From Phytoseiulus persimilis (lineage: Eukaryota > Arthropoda > Arachnida > Mesostigmata > Phytoseiidae): a stretch of DNA of 64,000 nucleotides. Shown here piece after piece: positions 21,101-32,900 of this stretch (within the stretch, counting starts at the first letter, position 1; each line of letters starts with the position of its first letter). The DNA lies in assembly GCA_037576195.1 (NCBI GenBank), contig CM075104.1:25374211-25438210 (forward strand), written 5' to 3'. The position numbers were made by a program, and so were the translations under genes. The notes beneath the pieces are model-generated. The model saw only the letters and a list, made by a program, of their open reading frames with translations. It was not told the origin of the DNA and did not search any database.

Positions 21101-24100
21101 AATTCGTGTGAATCCTACTCGGGAGCGTGTGAAGGATCGATCTTAAAAAAGTTCCGGAGTCACGCTGACGAGAATTGGTCGCTCCGCGTTTGGGAGCTGC
21201 TCGCTAGGAGCCTAAATTTCCTCTTTTCGCTCCAAATGAACTGCGAGTTCATTAGACGTCCCATGGAACGCCGGCGGAACAACGGCCAAATCCGACTACC
21301 GGGATCGATGAAGGCCGATGATGATGAAATTGTGTTTTGTGGTACTGGCCTATGGTGCTCTTTTAGTCATTTTAGAGCTTATGGCTCCTTTCCGAGTTGA
21401 TGGCTAACAGTCTTATCTTATCGAGGCCTCGAGGCTTGGGACCGTCCCGATTTCGGAGAAAAAAAGATTTGCCTCGCAGGCAGGGCTATTTGCATGCAAT
21501 CTCGCTAAATTAAACACGAAAATCTCTGGCTGGCCGAGCTGAGAAAAGTTTGCCGTTATTGAGACTGAGCTGATATGACGTTGCGCAGAGCCGAGTCCCA
21601 GTGTTGGGCAACAGACCTCGGTTTGACGAACAACACCGAACACCAGTGTGCGCGAACGCTTCAATTAACTGCGTCGTTCAAACAGGAGCAAAGTTCGGAA
21701 GCAAGAGAGGCTGGCGATTCGAGCGGAAAGGGTTCGGTTGGAATAGGAAATCTCTCCTTTCTAGGCTATGCCCAATCTCAAGGCGATTCCCGTGAGCAGC
21801 ACACAGTGAAACTGGATCGGAAACTGAAAGCGCTTCGTACTGTCGGGACAGGAACGAATCGTTTCGACTCGGGAATCGGAGGGAACTCAACATCGGCGGC
21901 AAGCGGCGGGAGTGAAGAAGAAGCTTCCCAAGGAAACTTTGAACGAGCCACCAATGGCTGCTGGAACGCTGGGGGAACGGCAGGAAAGAATCGCTTTCAC
22001 CGCTGCCCCCTTCGTAAATCAACTCTCGAGCCGAGTCGAGCGGGAATCAACTCGAAATGAATGCCTCCAGTAGTTACATATCGCCCAGAGCCACCAGCCC
22101 GAAGCCCTCGTACGAATCACTCAAAGACACAATTGAACGATTCCTTTCTTGAAACGGTAATGAACGAACCGGAGGAAAGCGGCGAACATTCTAGCGCAAA
22201 GAAACGATGGGCAAAGGGAATTCCTTAATTGAAGAGCTCACCTCGAAGGGATTCTTCTTAGGAGCTAATGAACTGAATAAATACCAACGAAGCAGGGAAG
22301 ACCGGAAGATGAACTTTGGAACCGCAAATTCCACGGCCGAACTGGGCTGCCCTCAAAAATATACACTGGGGCCCAGCGGTTGGAGCCGATAGAAACGCAG
22401 TGAAAATATATAGTCCTCGCTGAGAGAAATGCGAACCGGCGCATGACATTAAGCCAGCTATTGATCATTCTGTTTTTGGTTCCGAGTTGTGAATCTTTGG
22501 AGGGCTCGACTCCTCTCCACACAGTGCCCGGTCTGAATATTTCAACACTATGTCAAAGGAACTAAAATTCCGTTCCCTGTGCGATTGATGTGGGACACAA
22601 GTGTTCTTCCGCAACAGTCGAAACAGCTCTCGACAGGAGCCTGCGGAAGAGTTGCCATCAAGAGGGAAGAAAACCGTCAACTTCGTACAACGCCGACGGA
22701 AGTGAAAATTCCGCCGATTCTCTCGGAGCTGAGTGTTGGGAATTCGATCGAATGAAATAAATTCTCAGCGCGGTTGGCGATCCTCAACAGACCTCATCGA
22801 ATCTGATTGTTTCGAACAATACGGTGCCCGGATTACTTTCAGGTTTCGCAAGAATTCGAGTCGCCCCCAGTTTGTTGACTGCGAAGGCCTTCGCGAAACT
22901 CCACAGCCTTCAGAGAGTGGACGAATCCACCACCAACCGCCTTTAGTGATTCTCGGAGAACATCGATCCAAGCACAGAGCGGAAACGAGCTCAGAACCCA
23001 CCGCTGCAGGAACATGCCAAGAATACGGAGAGAGCTCGGAAACACCGAGAATGCGGCCGGGAACAGCCAATTTTATGTGTTCCGGTGCCGTTGTTGCCGG
23101 CTCGGTCGTTGAAGCCAGGTCAAGCTGGTCACTTGTTATTATAGGTACGTTTTTTTCCCGAGGAGTTCCACCAAATAGATGAGTCTCTTGCGTTTCTGCG
23201 TGGTCAAGCGTGAGCCCACAGCGTGTATCAGAGGCGCCTAATGAGCGAACTCTAACAGACAATAGGAGTTCTCCCCGAGAAGGAAGTGAAACGAATGGTC
23301 CACTTGAGATCGGAACAGTCGGAACGGAATTCGAGACGTGAAGCTCGCCTGTCGCAGAATATCCTCTCTCCCTCTCTCAGTGGCGTCGTCATTGCTGACA
23401 TGAGCTGTTTTTTTCTGCTCGTGCAGGCTCCCGTCACCTTGAGATAATGTCAGAGATGGTGATTTGTAGAGAGGTGGCATGAACTCCCCTCTCAGAATCG
23501 ATTCTGCTGGAAACCCTCGGTGAGGATCCAAATGTCTTTCCTTAATCCTCATGAAGCCCCAAAGCGTCCGAGAATCCGCTTGCGCCCGCAATCGCTTGTG
23601 TTCGAGGTTTTCGGGAGAATCTCGAAAGGCAACGTTCCCGGAAGAATTCTTGCATTGCAGGATCGAGATTGGTAGTCAAAATACATAGTAATCTCATTCG
23701 ACTAAGACAGGAAATATCCATCCTGTCCGACTGCATGGAACCCCTGTCGCTTCATGTTTTTGAACATTACAAACCCAACCAAGCCCTCTCATGCCGGGAA
23801 GAGTACAGATGCTCGACTGTGACGTAATGCATGTTGGTCTTTGACACGACTTGGCTCGTTTCCTGCTTGGCTTGCTGAACATAGCTGTGTCTCCCAGCTG
23901 GTAACCTTTATGCAGCAAACCACTCAGTCTCTCTCCCTCTCAGCGTAACGAACTAAGGTTTATTCCTTGCGTGTTCCGCTCGATTGACGGGCGTCCATTT
24001 ATTTTTCTTGAGAGCTGCTCCTCGTGTATGCGGTGAGGATTCGACAGCAGCCAATCGAGAAGCATGTGAAATTTTAACGTGCACTTGCTCTTATCAACGC

Positions 24101-25236
24101 GGGCTCGTTCTACTTGCCTCTGTTGGTACCGGAAAAGAAACCGCCTCGGGGCATCCTCGTCCTCGGAAAGGAGTCCTCGGAAGTCTGGCGAGCGATTCCT
24201 CCCTGCTTTGTACTTTCTCCACTAGCAACGTCCCCAACCGATTCAATCACCATGGTGGACCGATCTGGAATTCAAGATCCAGCGACGGATGACTGCGAAT
24301 GCGTTCTATGAGAGTGGTTTGAGAACTTTCCTCCCTCGCCGAACTTTTTCCCACGATCGAGCGAACGCGGAAGTAAGAGACGGAGCGCATACGCGAAATG
24401 CGGTTGTCCTGATACCACTCGGCGTAAAATGGTTCGGTGGGAGAAAATTCCCATCCTTGATCTCAAAATCTGGTTTCCACGTGAACAAAATGTACCTGCA
24501 GATACTCTACAAATGCACGCCTCACTCGTCAGACTTGAATCTGCGTATGCGTCCCGTGTTCACTTATTCATCAACCACCAGAGCAGCGGTGGGAGTCCGA
24601 GGCTTCCGAAACCCTCGGATTTTGTCATGAATCTCGGCTCGAACTTGCGTATCACCTTTGCGCGGCGAACTCGAATACTTTGCGCAGCAGCGAACACAGT
24701 CGACCGCAGAATGGTTCCTACGGGAAGAACAACGACACAAAGCCGATTACCCCCTCGATCATCGGCACAACTAATCGAAGTTGGCGACTGCCCTCGATTC
24801 CCCGAACGCGGCCATGGCAATCGCAGTGTCGTGCTTATATCCGGCGGAAGGATGTGTCCTCGAGCACGTCGCAGGAGTCCTTCTCTGAGCCGAGTCCAAG
24901 AAACCATTCCACCGCAACCCTCGCTCTAGTCGCACCATGAGGCCGTGGGCGCGAGAGTCGGCTCAAGTCCTACCGAGTCGACCTCTTCAAGCCGAACATT
25001 TCCGACAAGGCTACAGCGAGCTCCCGCGTGTCGTTTGGTGGCAACGGCGGATACGGTGGCTTTACGAAATCTTCTGACCGAAACATTACGCTCACTCAGT
25101 GGTACGGAAAACCCAGCGAACATTTTCTACGCTAAGAATCCCCGAGGAATGCGGCACTGTGGACATGCAGAGCCGATCTGCCCGCGGCCCTCCGGGGAAA
25201 CTCCGCTGCGAGCACAAACGAGAGGTTCGTCGCGGT
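18143..25236. other. Nothing recognised apart from a minisatellite
   Basis: The only structure noted is the 22-bp repeat at 20569-20631. The frames at 21575-22060 and 22733-23262 are open on both strands and show no domain. Confidence 0.4.
20569..20631 (+). repeat. 22-bp tandem repeat, 2.8 units
   Basis: GTCCGCG-GGTGTTGAAATCC occurs at 20569-20590 and 20591-20612 with two differences, followed by a diverged partial third unit. Confidence 0.7.
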
Positions 25237-25276
25237 TTTTAACGCGATGCCGCGCCTTTTAACGCGAAGCCGCGCC
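25237..25276 (+). repeat. 20-bp tandem duplication
   Basis: Two adjacent units of TTTTAACGCGA-GCCGCGCC differ at one base. Confidence 0.75.
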
Positions 25277-25423
25277 TTGTTCCGCCGATTGACCGGTTGA
25301 TGGAGCTTGCGGTTCGCAGATGAATCGGGATGTTGTCGAATCTAATATTTCATCAGTTCACTCCCGGGACTCTCCGCTCCAACGAGGCCATAAGACTCGC
25401 CAGATTTGTGCTACGTTGCGCAT

Positions 25424-26121
25424 GACTGCCACTCGCCCTACTGAGCGAGCTCCCGCGGGGGCTTGTGCTCGAACAACAGCAGCTACTCAGCAGACATGCA
25501 GCGACGCAACCTGTCCTGCTTATTTCTGCGTTGTTCCGATCTCATTTCATCACAACCCCCCGGGGACGGAGCGGCTACAGGTTTCGTAGCCGGTTTGAAT
25601 TCGGGTCTGAGCACGACGCCCCGACAGCCCGCTGGTCTGGCGGCCTGAGTCACGCGTACTTCCGTACTGTCGACGAGCTCCTAGTCGGTCTGACCGAGTG
25701 CGCGGCAAACAAGCTCGTGTTTGTGCACTGGAACTCTCTCCATCCGCCCCTGGAGCTTGTTGGAATTTATTCGGAACAAACATACAAGGGAGCAGGTCGC
25801 CTTGTAAAAAGAACACAACAGCAACAAGTGATTCGAGCGCGTTTGATCTTTGGTGCTATTCCTAGCCCAGTACGATGTTTTCTTTCGGAAGGTATCGACT
25901 TCATGAGCTCGCGAGCCGCGCACAATTTACCGAGTCATCGGTTCCAGATCCGCATCTCATATCAAATACCTATATTGAGCTCGTCGGTCTTGTTCCGGAG
26001 AGGCGAAATTTTTTGCGGCGGTGCCCGGGTGCGACGGCATCTTGAGGAATTCGCTCGTGCATGCCGTCGCGCAGGTCTCCTGTATAACTTGTTGCTTCTT
26101 TCGCTACAGGTGCATTGTTAG
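25424..26121 (+). CDS. Open frame of about 232 codons, no ATG at start
   Basis: A stop-to-stop open frame with a hydrophobic opening and a middle part reading DELLVGLTECAANKLVF. It lacks an early ATG and I recognise no family. A splice acceptor (TTTCGCTACAG) lies near its end, at 26109, so at most the upstream part could be exonic. Chance is a serious alternative. Confidence 0.15.
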
Positions 26122-26323
26122 ACTGTTCCATGATGAGTGCGTCGTCTGCAGATGGGATGTCGCAGGCCCCGAGGCATGCGCCGTGTTACGGACTATGAGT
26201 TTGCATTCGATCTTCCCGCATTTCTCGTGTCGTGGGTGTTTGAGACAGGTTACAAAGAGTCCCATTGATGGTGTTCATCTTTTGATTTCGCTACCGCGTG
26301 AGATGCGCGTTATCGTCAACTGA
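26110..26323 (+). CDS. Possible 3' exon with paired cysteines
   Basis: After the acceptor TTCTTTCGCTACAG the frame reads CIVRLFHDECVVC, then EACAVL, then FSCRGCL, and ends in TGA after 71 codons. The two C-x-x-C pairs about 30 residues apart could bind zinc, but the spacing fits no class I know. It is supported only by the acceptor and composition. Confidence 0.25.
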
Positions 26324-29091
26324 GCGAGTTCTAAATTGAGTTTGTTAGCGGTAACATGTCGCAAAATAAGTGCTGTTAGAAATTCGGGCCCCCGGGTATT
26401 CTCTGTTTACTTGCCGGAAGCATTCGTAGTCAGATGAAGAAACGTTGCATCGGAGCAAATTACCCGCCACTGTTGTTTGCTTTCACCGCAATATCGTTTC
26501 GTTGCTCTGGTTTCTATGCCGAATCGGGTATTCTCCTCGGAGCTATGTTCAGCTTGATGTCACCGATGATGAAGAAAAAAGAGAAAACATGAATCAGTAG
26601 GAGTTCCGCGGGTACCGCGCAAACGATCTGAACATCAGCCGCTGTTCAAGCTGCGCACGCTTCGGACTGCTTGACCAGAGTGGGGGTATTCACTCATCAC
26701 ATTCAGTCGAGATGCCATACGCCTGTGTTGAGTGATCTCGCTTGATGATTGATGGAACGTCGTCCTGTTGGATGAGGGACGAGTCGTAACAGCCGAATTC
26801 CGTAGCTTACTCGTCCTGCGACCTCCTTCCCGATTCGTTGTCCGCCGAGCTTCCAGCTTTCCAGGCACCGAGACAAACATCCGAGATACCCAAGCTCATG
26901 GAGGAGGAATAACAGCGTTCTCTGATGATTCGGGAAACTGGCCGGCTGGTCCCTGCCATGCGTTGATCTGGCCCGCTATTGTTTGCTGCTGCAGTGACAG
27001 AAGAAAAACGTGCTCGGATCTGAAAGATAACCATGGGCTCCACGCGGGAGCTTACCATGGTGCAACGAGCAAGCGAAACAGTCATGCATGGGGCTTGACG
27101 CCTTTGCGTTCCTTTTTGCCGAAAATGTGCAAGCAGCACGAAATCCACAGCGAATCTTGGGGAGAGAGAGAAGAGCTGGAACGTATGTAGATGAGCAAGC
27201 AACTTGCCGGAACAGCAACGAGAAGTTATAAACGTTGAGTCCAGGTAATGGGGTTGGCTCTACTTGCATTCTGACGCGAAAAAACTTCCGGATGAAAAAT
27301 GTGGTAGCACAGAGAGAGCGAGAAAGTGGGCACACATCGAAACTCATTGCGATACCACTGTCCGCTCGCACCATCGATTCAGGCTCACACTCGGCCGGTC
27401 GCGTTAATTCTACGTTGTCCTTCCGGAAATCGGTCCTCTCGGTGTCTAGGAACGTTAGAGTGGAGTCGTTTCTCAACTTCCAGGTCAAAAATCCATCGTC
27501 AAAACCGGTTTCGCCATGGAAGGCCGAAATTCGCGGGAGCAAGGAAATTCCGCGAAGATTCGCGGATCCCATAGCGGAACGTCCAGCCCTCGTCATATAC
27601 AGAGGTGTATATTCAGAGCCCCATCCTCCCAACCGCGGTCCTCTCGCGCGAATAGGTGCTGAGAACTGAGAACCGATTCACTGGATCGGCAAAGAATCAT
27701 GTAGGATCAGCGAGGGAAGAGAAAACCGCCGAAGTTTCCTTCCCTCCGAGTTCCCCTTGGCACGGCGCCGAGAGGGAATCAACCCGCTCCGATGGAGTCT
27801 GTGCTGGGCAGAGCCAGAAATGGAAGACCAAGGGTAGTTCGGATAAGGAATGATCGCATTAATTCCCTCATGCCCGCCACGTATCAGCTCAGTGAACTGC
27901 TGGCTGTCGATTGCGATGCATGCAAAACGACGATCAGAGCGCGTGATCGGAATCGAGTGTTTCCCATTGGACGTTCCTTCTGCACTTGAACTCCTGTTGA
28001 TGGATGGCGATCGAGTAATTCGGTTCGATTTGTGAAATCGAACTTCGCGCTGAGTGCACGCTCTGAATTCCAGCGACTGAGCTCAGATGTCACTCCGCTT
28101 CATCTCGAGCGTAATGGACTTGTTCGCACGGAAAATAAGCCGCACTGAGCAGAACAGAGCCGAGTTTGTCTTCAGAGGAATTTCCGCGCTCCTTGACAAG
28201 CCGACACGGAGAGCGATTCGGGGAACGACAGCCGTCCTCCTCGGGAGCAGACGTTGCTGGGACGGATTATTCAATATCTGTACGTGACCGTATCGGGATG
28301 ATACGGACACCCTACTTTGAGCTTTGAGGGATCAGACGAGAGCTATGGTGTCTGGAGCCTGCTGACCGGAGCGCGATATCGAAATCGAAGCGTCAGGGAA
28401 TCGTGCTGATATTTTTGAACTCCTCGCAGACCGACAACCTGGGTTAGCGTGCCTGTGTGTCAAAAGCAACCGCCCCTGGTCAAGCTCTTTGCTTGTACTG
28501 ACTGCATCTCGAGCGACGGCCGTCTCGCTCATGATTCAAAAGAGTTGCCCCCAGCGCTGAGGCTTCACTAAGGTCGAGAGTAGGTTTGGGTAGGAGCGAA
28601 GCTCTCGGTCGTATTTGAACAGAATGCAACTATCGGAACTGAAAGGAAGTCAGGGAAGCGTACACGAGAGCAAGAAAGCAGAGTATCGCTCGTCGCATCC
28701 GTTGAATTAAATGGCACGTGGAGCATACATTGTGCGCCGAACATCCTTAAGGGCAAACAGATACGCTCAGCTGATCATTGCCGACTTGAAACCTTCGGGA
28801 CATACGTAATACCAGAGCCAGGAGCAAGAATGCGGCTCCCAGCTACCCGGCGGCAACAACGTCATTGTAAACGTCTGCTCGACCGACAAGAGGGAGACGA
28901 AACCCAAAGAGACGGAAAACGGAAGAGCGAACGAGTCATCCAGACAGCTGGATATAAACGAGAACCGTCGTTGTTTCGTTCGGTCAAATTGGCTGGAAAA
29001 TTGGTCGCCTGGTCTCTGAAGCGGATGATCCCTCCAACCGTGAAGGAATTCCGAAAACTCAAACCATGGCGACCTGATCCTTGATCTTCGT
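26324..29091. other. Nothing firmly recognised
   Basis: A 218-codon minus-strand frame (26976-27632) and an overlapping plus-strand frame compete. Neither has a known motif or splice support. The last part, up to 29091, ends a plus-strand frame rich in lysine and arginine that I cannot assign. Confidence 0.4.
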
Positions 29092-29751
29092 TTAGAACAA
29101 ATCCCTGAGAAGAAGTGTCATGATGTTGCCGAGAGTCTCCGGTGACAGATCCCGATAACTCTCGCCCGTCGTCGAGCTATCGATGATGCGCAGGGCGATC
29201 GGATCGCCGGCGGCCATAGAATCAATTCTCCTCTCCTTGTGGGCCACTTCGGCGTTGCCGATTACTAGATTCCGGCTTCCGCTCGACACGTTTTGCTGTA
29301 TTCGACTCAGGTTTCGACGATGGCCAATGCTTGGGGACTCTCGCGCGGAAAGATCCCTCCAATGTGTGAGAGCATCAGTACCTTGTTCCTAGCCTTTCAG
29401 AGAGTGATAGATCAGCTGTTGTCTAAGAGCCTGAACCGCCGACAGCCCCTTGTTCAGCACGGCCACCGTGTCCTGCAAACTTGGTTCTCCCTGCGACTGT
29501 TCGAGATGTCATGAACACCGCGGAGGCAGGCGCAAGACATCGATGACAGTTCAGATGTTTTTTTTTCTTCTGAGATTCGCGTCCTCCTCTATGCGTCGAC
29601 GCGCAACCGTCGAATCCGGTCCTCTCAAACCAGGTTTCCGATGCATCTCGAAATAAACGTCAACGCCAGTTTCCGGCGTGAGAATCCCAAACTGCATACT
29701 CGAGCGGATGAAGCGGTGACTCTGGATATTTCCTCGGGAGGCGATTGTTTT
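29092..29751 (-). pseudogene. Coding-like frame broken by three stops
   Basis: One minus-strand frame of 220 codons, bounded by stops at 29752-29754 and 29092-29094, is coding-like throughout but carries in-frame stops at 29551, 29509 and 29389. Segments include MQFGILTPETGVDVYFEM, a leucine heptad stretch (VLNKGLSAVQALRQQLIY), and near the end SMAAGDPIALRIIDSSTTG followed by LSPETLGNIMTLLLRDLF. Many codons end in C or G. It may be a decayed gene or mobile-element protein. It could also be terminal exons of separate genes, since an acceptor-like AACAG precedes the middle part. I cannot name the family. Confidence 0.3.
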
Positions 29752-29906
29752 TCAGATGAGTCACAATCGAATTTTTGGTTCATCTCCACCGATCTTTGCA
29801 GATTCAAGAAACACTCTGCTCTCCTTTCCTTCCGGCAGCTCCTTTTGCGCGGCTTTCGTCCAAAAGCAATCCTGCGTAGCGCCTGCCGACTCTCCTCCTC
29901 AGAGTT

Positions 29907-29945
29907 CCCGTTGCTGCTGCGACCGTTGCTGCTGCGACCGTTGCT
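29907..29945 (+). repeat. 15-bp tandem repeat
   Basis: TTGCTGCTGCGACCG occurs twice back to back (29911-29940), with partial units on both sides. Confidence 0.7.
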
Positions 29946-32900
29946 CGTGAGGGACGGGTAATGATAGAAGGTAGAAGAGAGTTTCGCAGCTCTGAGTCCG
30001 AATGAATACCGCGATCTCGGATCTGTGTGTGTTCGCTCCAAACGAGCGGAGCGGGCGACGCAGTCGCAGCCCTCACCGAAGCAATCGTTACCGATCCTCC
30101 GGCTCGATCCGTCATTGAATTGCGGGAAGGAATAAAAAAGAAGAAATGTGCCTCCCGCCAGGGTCCAATAACATGCAAATACTAGGTGTTGTTCTTCTCG
30201 CGCTTACTCGAATGACTTGCCTGCGTAGAACGCACACGGCCAAGCACGTCTTCATCCGAGAATCGCTGGCATCCTTGGAGGCTGACTGCTTCGAAGACTC
30301 TTCGCAGGCGGTCTCTCAGTACGGAGACCCTTTGTGAACCTTTCCCGGAGCCTGTTCTTTATTCAGCTTTTGGTCGCTGGGGCTCCTCGATCGCTTTCAT
30401 CTCATGTACGGCGATGGCAAAGAATCGAAAATGAACGATTCCTTCCAGGCAAGACAGCACTAGGGATCAAAGTGCCCCGAAGAGCATGATTTGCCATGCT
30501 GGAAAACTCATGGCGTAATCGACGCATCCACAGCTTTTTGGGGCGAATCGGGCTGAATCGGAACTTGTGATGTGCGGAACTTCCGACATCACCAGAGACG
30601 AAGCTGGGTTAGGTAACCAGGGGAGCTCTGGTTCGCGTTGGCCTGATGTTCAGGGAATGGGGAGAGGAGAATAGCCCCTCGTTAACTATGTATGTGGTCT
30701 GCCGAGAGACGAGCAACGCATAGATGAAGCAAGCGCCCGCCATCTGCTTCCACAGCCGCCGTCGTTTGGTGGTGACCGTTGGCGTTGACTCGGGCTCGTC
30801 TGATCTCCCCTCAGGCTACGAATGGTCACAAATATTGTGATAAGGGAAGTTCTTCGCCGAGCTGCTCATTATCAATCCGTAGAGCTTGCATTTACCGGGC
30901 CAAATTGTCTCTTCGTCTCGGACCGCGAAAAGCTGCGACATGCCGTCGAATCATCCCCGCTCAGACCCCATCGCGAGGAAATGCTGACGGAAGTTCACGC
31001 TCTGACCCGGAATCTCCATCAATTGACGAGCTCTTCCTCCCAAGTTCGGATTATATTATCTTCCAACGATACACCCCAGTTTATCGGAGCCGAGGAAATA
31101 TCTGGAGTAACATTTCAAAGTACGGAAAGCGCAATTTCATTTTTCACGCGACGAGAGATGCAGGTGGCACTCATGGTCAGACTGCAGGCTCAGAGCGTGG
31201 AAACCTGCTGTGTTCCAGGCTCATCCTCGCAGAATGCGCAGCTGGCTGCAGCCGGACAGGATGAGGGCTTCAGGAGTTTGACCTCTTGGAGGTGAGCGTC
31301 CGGCCAGGCGGATTTTCGACCTCTCGGTCTTTGGGCTCCTCGGGCACTTCCGTTCAGTTGTCTTCCGTTCGCGGAACCCGTGTCGGATTGAGGAACTCCC
31401 TTTGTATCCCTCGACATGGTAGGTGAGAGCGCCAGCTTCGAAGAGGCCAGTTGGGAACATCAGTATCGCGCAGAGGTTTGTGTAGAATGGAAAAGTCCCT
31501 CGAATCTACGAGACCGGTCATTATCGTTAGTGCCTACAGCCGGTGGCTCAATGGCTCACTGTCCGTCTCTTCCAAGAGCCCCTGCGAGGAGCGCCAGAGA
31601 GAAAGCGAGGAGCCTGATGGTTAAATGTGAACTGCATCCGCTCCATATAAACGCTGACTTCCTGGAAGGGCTGATCGTCGACAGTCATCTTCCAGTGTTT
31701 CTGTGGCGGAAGTCTATCTGCGAAACTCCCCCGTCGTTCCCCATCTCCCAACGCGATCATCACGAAAAAAAAAACAACGGGCGATCAACGCCCTTTTGGA
31801 CCGTCAACAACCTTTCATTCCTAGCAACCTCCCCAACTCGAGGACTTCGAAAATATACCGCGGCACGAGCACGCAAAATGGAGATCCCAAGACTTCGAAA
31901 CTTACGCGGCGTCGTCGGAAATCCTCCCAATTTTCCATGGAAACACATCGCGTTTGTATGATGCGGCTGAAACATCATACCCAGGACAGCTTCCAGCTGC
32001 TCCGTAAATTGGATTGAAGTGGGATCAGAGATATAGCATCGTCGAATACCACGCTCATCCACGACAACCATCTTCTTCGTGCCTAGCGCTTGCATCGATA
32101 CTCCTTCTTTCTGGGCCCCGATCGTAAATCAGTGTGGGCTAGGTTATTTACAAGAGTCGGTCATACATACAGCTCCATACAAACAAATCAAACCGAACAA
32201 ACTTCATCAGGCAGCCCTCCAGGCCGTCATCTGAGACATTCGCTCCGAGAGGGCTCTAGGGAATCCATTCGTGCTCATCCTGTGTCGATACTTGGATGCG
32301 AGAATCTTCCGATGGAACGAAACGAACAGATCGTAGACCGTGTGGGATCCGAATATCACACGATGGCGATGATGAGTGCTTGCGTCGCACAGGGAAAGAC
32401 CTTCTGCAGACCTTCCGGGATCCACGTTAAGACATAGACTGAATGAAACCGGAGAGGGGATTCCGCCGCTCATTTTCTTTTCATCTCATCCAACTTTGAA
32501 AAATTGGTACTCCAGTGTGATGCTCAGGATGATGATGCTCATCCGAAGCGCACATCCGATAGTACGAACTTGTCCTCCTATCCTTCAGCTCGGTTCAAGG
32601 CTCGGAAGCCTTGCGAGAAACTATATCCAGAAAACCACCGATGAGACCCTCAGAGCATGGAAGAGGTCCCCGCTTACGAAATACCCTTTCTGGTACCCCT
32701 ATGAGTCCCTCATATGCATCTCACGGATTGAGCGGTCAATCTAATTATCCGCACTCCCGTATACATTGGGCTCGATAGCGAAGAAGGTCTAGGGCTTTCG
32801 GTCTGAAGGAGGAGAGGGCCCAAATTTCCCGTGGCCCCGACGGGCATGACCCAATATACACTGAGCTCAGAACCTGCTCCTGCGTCCTTCTGGCTTTGCG

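Noticed and set aside
24926-25010. A tRNA-like or VDSVGLEPT-type pattern on the minus strand
   Set aside because: The T-arm has a mismatch and neither an anticodon arm nor an acceptor stem could be drawn.
31416-32095. Overlapping protein-like frames on both strands
   Set aside because: Both strands look equally protein-like, and no splice chain or family decides between them, so neither was annotated as a gene.
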